Part shown: positions 8,909 through 19,138 of the stretch, piece after piece | Layout of the letters: each line of letters begins with the position of its first letter | Position numbering within the stretch: the first letter of the stretch is position 1 | From: an uncultured Pelagibacteraceae bacterium | Lineage (GTDB): Bacteria; Pseudomonadota; Alphaproteobacteria; Pelagibacterales; Pelagibacteraceae | DNA: 64,000 nucleotides | NCBI GenBank assembly: GCA_902609855.1 | Contig: CACLTL010000001.1 | Coordinates: 1-64,000 of the forward strand | Reading direction: 5' to 3' | Made by a program: the position numbers and the translations under genes | The notes under the pieces: model-generated | The model's input: the letters and a program-made list of their open reading frames with translations, nothing else | Told to the model about the DNA's origin: nothing | Databases searched by the model: none

Positions 8909-9589
8909 ATGGAACAAGATATTGCAGCTCAAGTTGTTGGAATTGGTGGAGCATCAGACTTCACGTTGTGGAAACTTTTTTTAAGAGCAGATTTTGTCGT
9001 AAAATTTGTAATTATTTTATTGATAGCTTGCTCAATTTTTTCATGGGCGTTGATTTTTGATAAATTTAAATTATTTAAAAATATTAATAAATCAATCGAG
9101 GACTTTGAAAAAAAATTTTGGAAAGCTAAATCTGCAGAAAGTTTTAATAATAGTTTACCAGCTAATTCAAAAGATCCAGCGATTCTGATTTTCAAGTCAG
9201 CTATGGCTGAATTGGTAAAAACAAAGAGGCAATCTTCTTCAGTTCAAGCAGCAAGGGTAGGGAGAATATTAGAGATCGCTACCGATACAGAGATGAAAAA
9301 AGTTGAAAAAAATTTTACTTTTCTTGCAACTGTAGGATCAACAGCTCCTTTTATTGGACTATTTGGTACGGTTTGGGGAATTATGAATTCTTTTCAATCA
9401 ATCGCTATTTCAAGAAATACAAGCTTAGCTATTGTGGCTCCAGGGATAGCAGAAGCATTATTTGCAACTGCTCTAGGACTTCTTGCAGCTATACCGGCAG
9501 TAGTAGCTTATAACAAATTCAATAATGATTCTCAAAAATACTTTTCAAAAATTGAAAACTTTTCAAAAAGATTTTTATCAATAATTTAA
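8909..9589 (+). CDS. tolQ: Tol-Pal proton channel subunit TolQ
   Basis: Inner-membrane MotA/TolQ/ExbB protein that with TolR uses the proton gradient to drive TolA during outer-membrane constriction. The 226 residues contain a first membrane segment at about residues 30-50 (VVKFVIILLIACSIFSWAL) and two more in the C-terminal half, around FLATVGSTAPFIGLFGTVWG and ALFATALGLLAAIPAVVAYN; the GLFGTVWGIM and ALGLLAAIPA motifs are family-defining. A cytoplasmic loop lies between. It starts the tolQ-tolR-tolA-tolB-pal-cpoB cluster; tolR follows after 3 bp. Confidence 0.95.
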   Translation: MEQDIAAQVVGIGGASDFTLWKLFLRADFVVKFVIILLIACSIFSWALIFDKFKLFKNINKSIEDFEKKFWKAKSAESFNNSLPANSKDPAILIFKSAMAELVKTKRQSSSVQAARVGRILEIATDTEMKKVEKNFTFLATVGSTAPFIGLFGTVWGIMNSFQSIAISRNTSLAIVAPGIAEALFATALGLLAAIPAVVAYNKFNNDSQKYFSKIENFSKRFLSII

Positions 9590-9592
9590 AAA

Positions 9593-10006
9593 ATGGCTTT
9601 TAATTTTAACCGCTCGAGAAAAGAACCAATGAGTGAAATAAATGTGACTCCATTTGTAGATGTAATGTTAGTTTTATTAATTATTTTTATGGTAACAGCT
9701 CCCTTATTAACAGTAGGTGTACAAGTAGATTTACCAGAATCATCAGCAGACTCACTTCCTGATGATCAGGAACCCCTTACTTTAAGCATTAATTCAAAAG
9801 GTGAAATTTATATTCAAGAACATCAAGTTACTTTTCAGAAAATGATACCTAAGTTATTAGCTATTGCGAAAAATAGAACTGATACAAGAATTTATGTGCG
9901 AGGTGACAAAAATATAAATTATGGAAGAGTATTAGAGGTTATGGGTACATTATCTGGAGCAGGTTTTTCCAAGGTGGCTTTAATATCTGAGCCTTATAAA
10001 AACTAG
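9593..10006 (+). CDS. tolR: Tol-Pal proton channel subunit TolR
   Basis: ExbD/TolR protein with one N-terminal membrane helix and a periplasmic domain. The 137-residue sequence has SEINVTPFVDVMLVLLIIF with the essential membrane aspartate at residue 23, then the periplasmic linker VQVDLPESSADSLPD and a C-terminal beta/alpha domain ending KVALISEPYKN. The aspartate is the likely proton-carrying residue shared with ExbD and MotB. It sits 3 bp after tolQ and 8 bp before tolA. Confidence 0.96.
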   Translation: MAFNFNRSRKEPMSEINVTPFVDVMLVLLIIFMVTAPLLTVGVQVDLPESSADSLPDDQEPLTLSINSKGEIYIQEHQVTFQKMIPKLLAIAKNRTDTRIYVRGDKNINYGRVLEVMGTLSGAGFSKVALISEPYKN

Positions 10007-10014
10007 GATGATTA

Positions 10015-10824
10015 ATGGTAAGAAGTTTAATTTATTCAATTACTTTTCACTCAATATTGGTTTTACTAACCGTCTTAAGCTTACCTTTTATGCTTAGAGA
10101 ACCAATAGATCTTCCCCCAATAGTTTCCGTAGAGTTGATCCAAATTACAGATAAAACCAGCATCCCTTATGCTCCTAAAGCAAGAAAAATAATTGAAGAA
10201 ACTAAAAAAAAAGAGGAGGAAAGATTAGTATCCGAACAAGCTCCACCGGCTGCTAAAGCTAAAGAGAAGCCAGACAGAATTCCATTACCAAATGAAAAAA
10301 AAGAGGATAAGCAGATAATAAAAAAAAAACAAAATCCAGAGGAAATAAAACCTGAAATTAGACAAGCATCAGAGTTTGAGAAAAAAGAAATAGTAGATAC
10401 CAACCAAATAGCTGCGTTAATTGATAAAGCGAAAGAGGAAGAAGCAATTAAGCAAAAAAAAAAAGATGAAATCACTCAAAGTAATCGAAAAAATTCTTTT
10501 GCTACAGGCCTAACGCTTTCTCAAGAAGATGCTTTAAGAGCGCAAATTTTTGGTTGTTGGAGTGTTCCTTTAGGATTACCATATGATGAAAATTTACTTG
10601 TAAGAATTAAACTTAATTTAAAGAAAGATGGCACAATAATGAAATCTGAAATTTTAGATCATCAAAGAATGAATAAACCAGGTCAGCAGTTTTATAAAGT
10701 TTTGGCAGAAAGTGCTTTAAGAGCCGTAAGGTTATGCCAACCTCTAAAAGTTCCACCTACTGGTTATGACAAATGGAAAGAATTACAATTAAACTTTAAT
10801 CCAACAGAAATGTTAAAAGGTTAA
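10015..10824 (+). CDS. tolA: Tol-Pal protein TolA
   Basis: Periplasm-spanning link between the TolQR motor and Pal. The 269-residue protein has an N-terminal membrane helix within the first 30 residues ([20 protein letters not shown]), a long Lys/Glu/Pro-rich helical region at about 50-165, and a C-terminal domain starting near [18 protein letters not shown], with a second cysteine in [11 protein letters not shown] that could form the usual disulfide. It is shorter than the 421-residue E. coli protein, mainly in the middle helix, as in other small-genome alphaproteobacteria. tolB begins 1 bp after it. Confidence 0.9.
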   Translation: MVRSLIYSITFHSILVLLTVLSLPFMLREPIDLPPIVSVELIQITDKTSIPYAPKARKIIEETKKKEEERLVSEQAPPAAKAKEKPDRIPLPNEKKEDKQIIKKKQNPEEIKPEIRQASEFEKKEIVDTNQIAALIDKAKEEEAIKQKKKDEITQSNRKNSFATGLTLSQEDALRAQIFGCWSVPLGLPYDENLLVRIKLNLKKDGTIMKSEILDHQRMNKPGQQFYKVLAESALRAVRLCQPLKVPPTGYDKWKELQLNFNPTEMLKG

Positions 10825-10825
10825 A

Positions 10826-12163
10826 ATGAAAAAACTACTGACAATTTTAATATTAAATTTTTTTTTAATAAATAAATCTTTTGCCTTAATAGAAATAGAT
10901 ATAACGAGAGGTAATTTGGATCCTCTACCAATAGCAATTTCACCTCTCCATGTAGATATTAAGTCTGAAAATTTTGAGGGAATAAAAATTAAAGAACTTG
11001 GTGAGGACATTTCAAAAATAATTGAAGATAATTTTAGAGGTACAGGATTATTTAATCCTTTAAAAAAAGAAGCTTTTGTACAAAAACCTGATATTGCGCA
11101 TTTAAAGCCAAGATTTGAAGACTGGAGATTGATAAAAGCTCAAGCGCTAGTTACAGGAAAGCTTTTGATTTCTGATAACAAACTTAAAGTTGAGTTTAGA
11201 CTTTGGGATTTAGCAGCTGCTAAAGAAATCACTGCTTTAGCTTTTACCACTACACCCTCTAATTGGAGAAGAGTCGCACACATAATTTCTGACAAAATTT
11301 ATGAAAGGCTGACAGGTGAAGAAGGATATTTTGATACAAGAATAATTTATGTTGCTGAAAGCGGTCCAAAAGATCAAAGAGTAAAGAAACTAGCGATTAT
11401 GGATCAAGATGGGGCAAACACAAAATATTTAACTTTAGGGAATGAATTAGTTTTAACCCCAAGGTTTAATCCTACTAATCAAATGGTGACTTATATGTCT
11501 TACTTTAGAAATATGCCAAGAGTTTATTTGTTAGATATTGAAACTGGTACACAAGAAGTTGTTGGAAATTTTCCAGGAATGACTTTCGCGCCAAGATTTT
11601 CACCAGATGGAAAAAAAATTGTTATGAGCTTTGCTAAAGATGGTAACTCAGATATCTATACAATGGATCTAGACTCAAGAGTTGTAGAGAGAATAACAGA
11701 TCACTCATCAATTGATACTTCACCATCATTTTCACCAGATGGAAAATTTATTGCATTCAACTCTGACAGAAGCGGTTTACAACAAATTTACGTTATGCGA
11801 AGTGATGGAAGTGAGGTAAAAAGAATTACTTTTGGGAATGGTATTTATGGAACTCCTGTTTGGTCTCCCAGAGGAGATTTAATTGCATTCACAAAAATGC
11901 GTAAAGGTAAGTTTTATATAGGAGTAATGAGAATTGATGGAAGCGGAGAGAGATTATTAACTGAAAATTACTACCAAGAGGCACCTTCATGGTCGCCAAA
12001 TGGTAGAGTTTTAGTTTTTTATAGAGAGACAAAGTCAGGTTCAAAAGGTGAGGGTTTCACAGCCAAATTATGGTCCATTGATATAACTGGATACAATGAA
12101 AGAAGGCTTAAAACAGAAACTGACGCTTCAGACCCATCTTGGTCCTCACTTTTATCAAAATAG
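10826..12163 (+). CDS. tolB: Tol-Pal periplasmic beta-propeller TolB
   Basis: Periplasmic protein that binds Pal and outer-membrane proteins in the Tol system. The 445 residues start with a signal peptide of about 21 residues ([17 protein letters not shown]), followed by an N-terminal alpha/beta domain and a six-bladed propeller. Blade repeats are visible as [49 protein letters not shown] and [17 protein letters not shown]. The length is normal for the family. The gene is followed by a 77-bp gap holding a probable extra promoter for pal. Confidence 0.96.
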   Translation: MKKLLTILILNFFLINKSFALIEIDITRGNLDPLPIAISPLHVDIKSENFEGIKIKELGEDISKIIEDNFRGTGLFNPLKKEAFVQKPDIAHLKPRFEDWRLIKAQALVTGKLLISDNKLKVEFRLWDLAAAKEITALAFTTTPSNWRRVAHIISDKIYERLTGEEGYFDTRIIYVAESGPKDQRVKKLAIMDQDGANTKYLTLGNELVLTPRFNPTNQMVTYMSYFRNMPRVYLLDIETGTQEVVGNFPGMTFAPRFSPDGKKIVMSFAKDGNSDIYTMDLDSRVVERITDHSSIDTSPSFSPDGKFIAFNSDRSGLQQIYVMRSDGSEVKRITFGNGIYGTPVWSPRGDLIAFTKMRKGKFYIGVMRIDGSGERLLTENYYQEAPSWSPNGRVLVFYRETKSGSKGEGFTAKLWSIDITGYNERRLKTETDASDPSWSSLLSK

Positions 12164-12172
12164 GGTATTAAT

Positions 12173-12201
12173 TTGAGTAAAATACACTTGAATAATATTA
12201 A
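12173..12201 (+). promoter_or_regulatory. Candidate sigma-70 promoter for pal
   Basis: TTGAGT (12173-12178) and TATTAA (12196-12201) are separated by exactly 17 bp in the tolB-pal gap, about 40 bp before the pal ATG. An abundant lipoprotein such as Pal often has its own promoter. AT-rich DNA gives many chance matches, so this is a candidate only. Confidence 0.35.
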
Positions 12202-12240
12202 ATAATTTGAAATAAACCACATACAAACCCAGGGGAAAAA

Positions 12241-12714
12241 ATGATGTTTAATAAGAATTTAAATAAAATATTACTAGTAATATTTGCTACTTTAACTTTA
12301 AGTGCATGTTCTACTGCAAAAAAATCAGGCGATGTTAGCGATGTTTACACAGGAAAAGATACAGTTAAGTATTTAGCTTCAGGTGTTGCTGACAGAATAT
12401 TCTTTGCAACGAATAAATCTTCTTTAACAACAGCTGCTAGAGAGACTTTAAGAAAACAAGCTACTTACTTAAGAAAAAATAAAAATCTTAATGTAACGAT
12501 TGAAGGTCACGCTGATGAAAGAGGAACAAGAGAATATAACTTGGCATTAGGTGAAAGAAGAGCTAATTCAGCCAGAGATTATTTAATGACTTATGGAATT
12601 TCTGGAAGCAGAATTTCTGTTATAAGTTACGGAAAAGAAAAACCTGTTAACCCAGCTGGCACACCATTAGCTTGGTCTCAAAATAGAAGATCAGTAACAG
12701 TAAAAGTAAATTAA
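12241..12714 (+). CDS. pal: Peptidoglycan-associated lipoprotein Pal
   Basis: Outer-membrane lipoprotein that binds diaminopimelate-containing peptidoglycan and TolB/TolA. The 157-residue precursor has a lipoprotein signal with lipobox LSAC, making Cys23 the lipidated residue, then a short linker and an OmpA-like domain with IEGHADERGTREYNLALGERRA and SVISYGKEKPVNP. It has a good purine-rich site (AGGGGA) just before the ATG and a strong terminator just after the stop, so it may form its own short transcript as well as being part of the tol run. Confidence 0.96.
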   Translation: MMFNKNLNKILLVIFATLTLSACSTAKKSGDVSDVYTGKDTVKYLASGVADRIFFATNKSSLTTAARETLRKQATYLRKNKNLNVTIEGHADERGTREYNLALGERRANSARDYLMTYGISGSRISVISYGKEKPVNPAGTPLAWSQNRRSVTVKVN

Positions 12715-12736
12715 TTATAAATTTAATTAGAATACA

Positions 12737-12772
12737 AGACCCCTCAAAATCATTTTGAGGGGTCTTTTTTTT
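12737..12772 (+). terminator. Intrinsic terminator after pal
   Basis: A perfect 14-bp inverted repeat, AGACCCCTCAAAAT (12737-12750) and its complement (12752-12765), is followed by a run of eight T. It is the G+C-richest hairpin in this part of the window, and one of few classic terminators seen. Confidence 0.92.
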
Positions 12773-12799
12773 GCCATTTTATCAAACTAAAAATGAATC

Positions 12800-13762
12800 A
12801 TGTTAAGAATATTTAAAATTTATAAAATTTTTATAGGAGTTATTTTTTTATTTTTTTCTAGCAACACATGTGCAGAGGAAGAAGAAATTTTTTTAAAAGC
12901 AATATCTGATCAAATTCAAGTTATTACGAAAGATTTAAAAACATTGGAGAAAGCTGTTTATCAAAAATCAGATGTCGTATCTTTAAAATCTACAATTTCT
13001 ACAAGTTCAGATGGCCTTAACGAGGATATAATGACAAAACATCTTTTAAAATTAAATGATATAGAAAATCAATTTAGAGAACTTACTAATAAATTTGAAG
13101 AAGTTAACTTTAAATTGGACAAACTTTCAACAAGGGTCTCCAAGATCCAATCTGATACTCAACTTAGATTCTCTGATTTAGAGAGCGGAGAGATTAATGA
13201 TAAAAAAGAAAAACAAACAAAACTCCCTGGCTCATCCAAACCACAAGATTTTGGTGCAGCTCCAGCTTATCAAACTTCTAATTTACCAAAAGAGCAATCA
13301 ATAAACTCTGTCGAAAGCGCGCAAACAATTATCGCAGAAGAGCCTGAAAAACGGGAGTCATTACTTCCGGATAAACCCGCAAACGAACAGTATGAGTTCG
13401 CAGTCAGTTTTATGAAAATAGGAGATTATGAAACTGCAGAATTTGCTTTAAAAGAATTTATAGATAAAAATAAAGATCATAATTTAGCTGGTAGCGCTCA
13501 GTATTGGTATGGTGAGACTTTTAGAATTAGACAACTATATTCCGATGCTGCTACTGCCTATCTTGATGGATATCAAAATTATCCAAAAAGTAATAAAGCG
13601 CCAGATAATCTTTTGAAATTAGGAATCACAATGGTTCAACTTGGTGAAAAAGATCAAGGATGTAAAATGATTTCAGGTATTAAAAAAGAATATCCAAAAG
13701 CCAACAAGTCTGTGTTACAAAAAGCTCAGTATGAGCAAAAAAAATTCAAGTGTAAATCTTAA
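12800..13762 (+). CDS. cpoB: Tol-Pal accessory protein CpoB/YbgF
   Basis: Periplasmic protein that in E. coli coordinates peptidoglycan synthesis with outer-membrane constriction. The 320-residue protein has a signal peptide (IFKIYKIFIGVIFLFFSSNTCA), a coiled-coil region at about 30-125 that would trimerise, a low-complexity linker, and C-terminal TPR repeats from about residue 195: QYEFAVSFMKIGDYETAE, AGSAQYWYGETFRIRQLY and NKAPDNLLKLGITMVQLG. It lies after the pal terminator, as ybgF does in the conserved tol-pal order, and its 3' end overlaps tilS by 32 bp. Confidence 0.92.
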   Translation: MLRIFKIYKIFIGVIFLFFSSNTCAEEEEIFLKAISDQIQVITKDLKTLEKAVYQKSDVVSLKSTISTSSDGLNEDIMTKHLLKLNDIENQFRELTNKFEEVNFKLDKLSTRVSKIQSDTQLRFSDLESGEINDKKEKQTKLPGSSKPQDFGAAPAYQTSNLPKEQSINSVESAQTIIAEEPEKRESLLPDKPANEQYEFAVSFMKIGDYETAEFALKEFIDKNKDHNLAGSAQYWYGETFRIRQLYSDAATAYLDGYQNYPKSNKAPDNLLKLGITMVQLGEKDQGCKMISGIKKEYPKANKSVLQKAQYEQKKFKCKS

Positions 13763-14750
13763 AAGCAGTTTTAGGAATAATAAAGACTTATCAGATATTT
13801 TTTTAAATTTTAAAAAAAAACTTGATTTATTAAAAAGGAAAAAATATGTGGTGGCAGTATCTGGTGGCCCCGACAGTCTTGCCCTTGTAGCTTTAACAAA
13901 AGCTTATTCTCTATTTAAAAAAACCAAGTTTAATTATTTATTGGTAAATCATAACATTAGAAAAAACTCTTACCAAGAGGCGCAAAGAGTAAAAAAACTT
14001 TTAAAAAAAAAAAAAATTAATTTAAAAATTTTCTCTAATCAAAACAAAATTATTAAGAACGTCCAAGCAGAGGCAAGAAATGTGAGATATGAAATTCTCG
14101 TAAATTATTGTAAAAAAAAGAAAATAAGCGCTATTCTTACAGCTCATAACTTGGAAGACCAAGTAGAAACATTTTTAATCAGGCTTTCAAGAGGAAGCGG
14201 ATTAAGAGGTTTATCCTCAATGAAATCAATTAGCGAAATCAATAGTAAAATTATTTTATATAGACCATTGTTAGATATTAAAAAAAAATTTTTAATTCAG
14301 ATATCCAAAATAACTTTTGGCATGTACTTTAAAGATCCATCAAATACAAATAAAAAATACTTAAGAACAAAAATAAGAAATTTAAAAAGGCCACTTGAGA
14401 ATAGCGGTATAAAATATGATCAAATATTTAAATCTATTCAAAATTTATCCTTAAGCAGAATTACTCTTGATGAATATTTAAACACAACTTTGAGTAAATT
14501 AATTAAAAAAAGTAATAAAGAAATTTTGATAAATTTGAAGAAATACGAGAGTCTTACAAAAGAGATTAAAATGGCTTTAATCAATAAATCTATAAAAAAA
14601 CTTAAAAATAATTACTACGATTTAAGATCTAAAAAATTGGATAATTTGATTAAAAATATAGAGAGGAAAGAATTCAAAAAATCTACACTTGGGGGATGTA
14701 TTTTTTTTAAAAAAGGTAATAATTTGTGTTTAAAAGCTGAAAAAAATTAA
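13731..14750 (+). CDS. tilS: tRNA(Ile)-lysidine synthase
   Basis: Converts the wobble cytidine of the CAU-anticodon isoleucine tRNA to lysidine using ATP and lysine. The 339-residue protein has the PP-loop KYVVAVSGGPDSLALVAL near residue 40, then LLVNHNIRK, AEARNVRYEILVNY and TAHNLEDQVETFLIRLSRGSGLRGL. It is shorter than the 432-residue E. coli enzyme, as in other reduced genomes. The ATG is inside cpoB (32-bp overlap); later starts would trim only a poorly conserved lead-in. It precedes ftsH, a frequent bacterial neighbour. Confidence 0.93.
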   Translation: MSKKNSSVNLKSSFRNNKDLSDIFLNFKKKLDLLKRKKYVVAVSGGPDSLALVALTKAYSLFKKTKFNYLLVNHNIRKNSYQEAQRVKKLLKKKKINLKIFSNQNKIIKNVQAEARNVRYEILVNYCKKKKISAILTAHNLEDQVETFLIRLSRGSGLRGLSSMKSISEINSKIILYRPLLDIKKKFLIQISKITFGMYFKDPSNTNKKYLRTKIRNLKRPLENSGIKYDQIFKSIQNLSLSRITLDEYLNTTLSKLIKKSNKEILINLKKYESLTKEIKMALINKSIKKLKNNYYDLRSKKLDNLIKNIERKEFKKSTLGGCIFFKKGNNLCLKAEKN

Positions 14751-14781
14751 ACTTTTCTTAAAATTGTTGTTTTTTGTCCTA

Positions 14782-14811
14782 TTTACACCTCATTAAATGT
14801 TAAAATATACT
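14782..14811 (+). promoter_or_regulatory. Candidate promoter for ftsH
   Basis: TTTACA (14782-14787) and TATACT (14806-14811) are separated by 18 bp in the 97-bp tilS-ftsH gap, each matching the sigma-70 consensus at five of six positions. Transcription would begin about 30 bp before the ATG at 14848. I see no clear RpoH-type element. Confidence 0.45.
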
Positions 14812-14847
14812 TGTTAATTATAAATTAATGATTATTTGAATAATAAG

Positions 14848-16743
14848 ATGAATGCTAAAAATTTAATTATGTGGGTAATAATAGTTCTACTTTCAGTTGG
14901 ACTGTTTAATATGTTTCAAGATCCCAGTAAAATAAATAATGAGAGAAACACACTTCCGTTTTCAAATTTTTTAGATGAAGTAGATGCAGGAAGAGTCGTT
15001 GAAGTTCAAATTCAGGGAAATAATATTTCAGGTATTTTAGCTGATGGCAAAAAGTTTAAAACTTATTCACCTAATTATCCAGAATTGGTAAACAAACTTT
15101 CGTCAAATGGTGTAAGTATTGTTGCTACACCTCAGGAAGATAAAATGCCATCACTGTTAGGTGTTTTATTGTCTTGGTTTCCAATGCTTTTACTTATTGG
15201 TGTTTGGATATTTTTTATGCGCCAGATGCAAGGAGGCAAGGGTGGTGCAATGGGATTTGGAAGATCAAAGGCAAAATTATTAAATGAGGCACAAGGTAAA
15301 GTTACTTTTAATGATGTAGCTGGTGTTGAGGAAGCTAAGGAAGAAGTCGAAGAAATAGTAGAGTTTTTAAAAGATCCAAAAAAGTTTAGTCGTTTAGGCG
15401 GAAAGATTCCTAAAGGTGCGTTGTTAATTGGTCCACCTGGAACAGGTAAAACTTTATTGGCTAAGGCTATAGCGGGTGAGGCTAACGTGCCATTTTTTTC
15501 AATTTCAGGTTCAGATTTTGTAGAAATGTTCGTAGGTGTTGGCGCATCTAGAGTAAGAGACATGTTTGAACAAGGTAAAAAGCATTCGCCATGTATTATT
15601 TTTATAGACGAGATAGACGCAGTTGGAAGAAGTAGAGGAGCTGGTTTAGGTGGTGGAAATGATGAAAGAGAGCAAACTTTAAACCAATTACTTGTCGAGA
15701 TGGATGGTTTTGACACAAACGAAGGAATTATTTTAATTGCTGCAACAAATAGACCTGATGTACTAGATCCGGCTTTACTGAGACCCGGAAGATTTGACAG
15801 ACAAGTTGTTGTTGGTAACCCAGATATTATAGGAAGAGAAGCTATTCTAAAAGTTCATGTAAAAAAAATTAGCACAGGGCCTGATGTAAAACTAAGGACA
15901 ATTGCTAGAGGAACGCCAGGTTTTTCTGGAGCTGATTTAGCTAACTTGATTAATGAATCTGCTTTACTTGCAGCTAGAAAAAACAAAAGAGTTGTAACAA
16001 TGTCTGATATTGAGGAAGCAAAAGATAAAGTTATGATGGGAGCAGAGAGAAGATCAATGGTTATGTCAGAAGATGAGAAAAAACTTACAGCGTATCATGA
16101 AGGTGGTCATGCAATAGTTGCTTTAAATGAAAAAGCATCTGACCCTATACACAAAGCCACAATTATTCCTCGAGGAAGAGCTTTAGGTATGGTTATGAGG
16201 CTACCTGAAAGAGATCAATTATCAGTCACAAGAGAAAAAATGCATGCAGATATAGCTGTTGCCATGGGTGGAAGAATTGCAGAAGAAATAATATTTGGTC
16301 ATGACAAGGTTACCTCAGGAGCTTCATCAGATATAGATATGGTAACTAAAATGGCAAAAAATATGGTAACAAAATATGGAATGAGCACAGAGTTAGGAAC
16401 TATAGCGTATGGAGAAAATGAAGAGGAAGTTTTTTTAGGCAGATCAGTTACAAAACAACAAAATATGTCAGAAGAAACCGCGAAAAAAATAGATGAGGAA
16501 GTTAAAAAGATTGTAGATAAAGGCTATGAAAGAGCGAAAAAAGTTCTTAATGAAAAAATTGACGATTTACATAAAATAGCAAAAGCGCTCCTTATTTACG
16601 AGACTCTCTCAGGTGATGAAATTAGAGATCTAATTTTAAAAGACATTAAACCTACTAGATCCTTTAAAGAAGATAATGAAGATGATGGAAAAACATCATC
16701 TGCTCTTGGATCCCTTGGATTAAAACCAAAACCAGCAATTTAA
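14848..16743 (+). CDS. ftsH: ATP-dependent zinc metalloprotease FtsH
   Basis: Membrane-anchored AAA+ protease degrading misassembled membrane proteins and regulators such as RpoH (rpoH is at 21240). Two N-terminal membrane helices ([14 protein letters not shown] and [18 protein letters not shown]) flank a small periplasmic domain. The AAA module shows Walker [14 protein letters not shown], Walker [13 protein letters not shown] and the second region of homology [19 protein letters not shown]; the zinc site is HEGGH, with Gly where many homologues have Ala. A TTG at 14836 would add MNNK; I chose the ATG at 14848 (MNAKNLIMW), giving 631 residues. Confidence 0.97.
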   Translation: MNAKNLIMWVIIVLLSVGLFNMFQDPSKINNERNTLPFSNFLDEVDAGRVVEVQIQGNNISGILADGKKFKTYSPNYPELVNKLSSNGVSIVATPQEDKMPSLLGVLLSWFPMLLLIGVWIFFMRQMQGGKGGAMGFGRSKAKLLNEAQGKVTFNDVAGVEEAKEEVEEIVEFLKDPKKFSRLGGKIPKGALLIGPPGTGKTLLAKAIAGEANVPFFSISGSDFVEMFVGVGASRVRDMFEQGKKHSPCIIFIDEIDAVGRSRGAGLGGGNDEREQTLNQLLVEMDGFDTNEGIILIAATNRPDVLDPALLRPGRFDRQVVVGNPDIIGREAILKVHVKKISTGPDVKLRTIARGTPGFSGADLANLINESALLAARKNKRVVTMSDIEEAKDKVMMGAERRSMVMSEDEKKLTAYHEGGHAIVALNEKASDPIHKATIIPRGRALGMVMRLPERDQLSVTREKMHADIAVAMGGRIAEEIIFGHDKVTSGASSDIDMVTKMAKNMVTKYGMSTELGTIAYGENEEEVFLGRSVTKQQNMSEETAKKIDEEVKKIVDKGYERAKKVLNEKIDDLHKIAKALLIYETLSGDEIRDLILKDIKPTRSFKEDNEDDGKTSSALGSLGLKPKPAI

Positions 16744-16748
16744 AATCT

Positions 16749-17807
16749 ATGAAAAAATATTACACTCGAGCGTGTAATTTTTTCTATGGGTCTACTTCAA
16801 AAAATTTAATAAAAAAAAGGAAAACTTTGCCACTTTGTGGTGATAGTTCTATATCTTTTAATCAAATTGAAATTTTTACTAGGTACAGAAAAAAGGTAAG
16901 TTCAAAAATAATTGATTTAAAAGATATTCATAAATTACCTCTTGTTATCAAAAAAAAAGTGTCCTTTGATTTAAAAAAAATTACAACAAAAAGGGAATTT
17001 TTTAAAAAAAAGAGACATATTCTAATGGGAATTCTGAACATGACTCCTGATAGTTTTTCTGACGGAGGTAAATTTAATTCATTTAAGAAAGCTGTTCAGA
17101 GAATTAAAAATATGATTAAATCAGGAGCAGATATAATTGATATTGGCGGAGAGTCAACAAGACCAGGATCAAAAATTATTTCTTCAAAAAATGAACTAAG
17201 AAGAGTAAGAGAGATAGTAAAAAAATTTAAAAAAAATTTTCCTAAAACTTCATTATCGATTGATACAAGAAAATCACTAGTTATGGATTTTTCAATAAAA
17301 AATAATACTGATATTATTAATGATGTTTCATGTTTCAAATATGATCCTGAGTCAATTGACACAATAAAGAATAAAAACTTGTGGAAAATAATTCATCATA
17401 TGCAAGGGACACCACAAACTATGCAAATTAATCCTTCGTACAATAACGTTTTACTTGATATTTATGATTTTTTTGAGAGAAAAATAATCTATTTTAAAAA
17501 ATTCAAATACTCAAAAAAAATAATATTAGACCCTGGAATTGGTTTTGGAAAAAACTTGAAACATAATTTGATGATTTTAAACAAGATTTCCATATTTCAT
17601 TCACTTGGTTTTCCTATATTAATTGGAACATCTAGAAAAAAATTTATTAACCAAATATCTGGAGAATATGATACGAAAGAGAGAATTGGAGGCACTTTAT
17701 CATCAATAAATTTTTCTTTTTCACAAGGAATAAAAATCTTTAGAGTACATAATGTTAAAGAAGTTAAACAAGCTCTTTTGGTATTTGAAACTTTAATAAA
17801 CAAATGA
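16749..17807 (+). CDS. folP: Dihydropteroate synthase
   Basis: Condenses p-aminobenzoate with dihydropterin pyrophosphate in folate synthesis. The 352-residue protein has the catalytic TIM barrel from about residue 90: ILMGILNMTPDSFSDGG, ADIIDIGGESTRPGS, LSIDTRKS, IINDVSCF, KIIHHMQGTPQTMQ, ILDPGIGFGK and ILIGTSRKKFI. The first 85-90 residues are an extra basic region absent from the 282-residue E. coli enzyme; N-terminal extensions occur in other alphaproteobacterial FolP proteins. ftsH-folP-glmM is a widely conserved order; the glmM ATG overlaps its stop. Confidence 0.95.
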   Translation: MKKYYTRACNFFYGSTSKNLIKKRKTLPLCGDSSISFNQIEIFTRYRKKVSSKIIDLKDIHKLPLVIKKKVSFDLKKITTKREFFKKKRHILMGILNMTPDSFSDGGKFNSFKKAVQRIKNMIKSGADIIDIGGESTRPGSKIISSKNELRRVREIVKKFKKNFPKTSLSIDTRKSLVMDFSIKNNTDIINDVSCFKYDPESIDTIKNKNLWKIIHHMQGTPQTMQINPSYNNVLLDIYDFFERKIIYFKKFKYSKKIILDPGIGFGKNLKHNLMILNKISIFHSLGFPILIGTSRKKFINQISGEYDTKERIGGTLSSINFSFSQGIKIFRVHNVKEVKQALLVFETLINK

Positions 17808-19135
17808 AAAAAAAGTATTTTGGTACAGATGGAATAAGGGGAACAGTAAATCTTGGCAATATAAATGGAGAAAAATTCTTTAAATTTGGGTTAGCTGCAG
17901 GTACGTACTTTAAAAATTTAAAGAAAAAAAAACAAGTTGCAATAATTGCCAAAGACACTCGACTATCAGGATATACTCTCGAGCCAGCTTTAGTATCTGG
18001 TTTGGCCTCAGCTGGTATGCATATATTTACATTAGGGCCTTTACCGACAAATGGATTAGCTATGCTTACAAAAAAAATGAGAGCTAACCTTGGTATAATG
18101 ATTACTGCATCACACAATCCTTTTCACGATAATGGACTTAAATTATTTGGACCGGATGGTATGAAGCTATCCGACAAAATTGAAAAAAAAATTGAAAAAT
18201 TAATTGATACAAAAACTAATAAAAATTTGTCCGAACCAAAGTTCTTAGGAAGAGTTAAAAGATTAGAGAATGGAAATCATAGATATATAAATATTTTAAA
18301 GAATAATTTCCCAAGAAATTTTAGCTTAAAAGGTATGAGAATAGTCTTAGACTGTGCAAATGGAGCTGGATACAAGTCAGCTCCAAAAATACTTTCAGAT
18401 TTAGGCGCAAAAGTTTTTTCAATTGGTATAAAGCCGAATGGTTTAAATATAAATTTAAACTGTGGATCTACTTTTCCTGAAGTCTTAAAAAAGCATGTAA
18501 AAAAATTTAAGGCAGATCTTGGAATAGCTTTAGATGGTGATGCAGATCGAGTAATAATGTGTGATGAAAAAGCACAAATAATTGACGGAGATCAAATTAT
18601 TGCAATGATAGCTAAAAGATGGAAAAGAAAAAAAATTCTTAAAGGTGGAGTTATTGGAACATTAATGTCTAATTATGGTTTAGAAAAATTTTTTTTTAAA
18701 GAAAAGATTAAATTTAAAAGATCAAATGTAGGTGACAGATATGTGAAAGAAATGATGAAAAAATATGGTTATAATTTAGGCGGAGAACAATCAGGCCATA
18801 TAATACTGGGGAAATTTGCAACTACCGGGGACGGTTTATTAGTTGCTTTAGAAACTTTATTTGCTTTAAGAAAAGGAAAGTTAGCAAGTGAAATTTTTAA
18901 AGTTTATAACTCAGTGCCTCAAAAACTTTTAAATATTAAAGTTAAAGATAAAAAAGTAATTAACTCCTCAAAATGTAAAAAAGCTATAAATGTTGCAAAT
19001 AAATTAATAAAAAATAAGGGTAGACTTTTAATAAGACCTTCAGGTACAGAACCAAAAGTGAGGATAATGTGTGAGTCATTTCATAGATCCTTAATGAATA
19101 AATGCATCAATTTAGTAAAAAAAACCATTAATTAA
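17804..19135 (+). CDS. glmM: Phosphoglucosamine mutase
   Basis: Interconverts glucosamine 6-phosphate and 1-phosphate on the way to UDP-GlcNAc for peptidoglycan and LPS. The 443-residue protein begins KKYFGTDGIRGTVN, has the phosphoserine loop IMITASHNPFHDNGLK, the metal-binding DGDADR in LGIALDGDADRVIM, the sugar-binding LGGEQSGH and the phosphate-binding RPSGTEPKVRIMCE near the C-terminus. All domains are complete. It overlaps folP by 4 bp (ATGA) and lies 3 bp before thiD. Confidence 0.97.
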   Translation: MKKKYFGTDGIRGTVNLGNINGEKFFKFGLAAGTYFKNLKKKKQVAIIAKDTRLSGYTLEPALVSGLASAGMHIFTLGPLPTNGLAMLTKKMRANLGIMITASHNPFHDNGLKLFGPDGMKLSDKIEKKIEKLIDTKTNKNLSEPKFLGRVKRLENGNHRYINILKNNFPRNFSLKGMRIVLDCANGAGYKSAPKILSDLGAKVFSIGIKPNGLNINLNCGSTFPEVLKKHVKKFKADLGIALDGDADRVIMCDEKAQIIDGDQIIAMIAKRWKRKKILKGGVIGTLMSNYGLEKFFFKEKIKFKRSNVGDRYVKEMMKKYGYNLGGEQSGHIILGKFATTGDGLLVALETLFALRKGKLASEIFKVYNSVPQKLLNIKVKDKKVINSSKCKKAINVANKLIKNKGRLLIRPSGTEPKVRIMCESFHRSLMNKCINLVKKTIN

Positions 19136-19138
19136 AAT

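Noticed and set aside
15132-15716. 194-codon open frame on the minus strand opposite ftsH
   Set aside because: It lies wholly inside a strongly conserved gene, is rich in Pro, Ser and Leu as antisense frames are, and has no recognisable motif.
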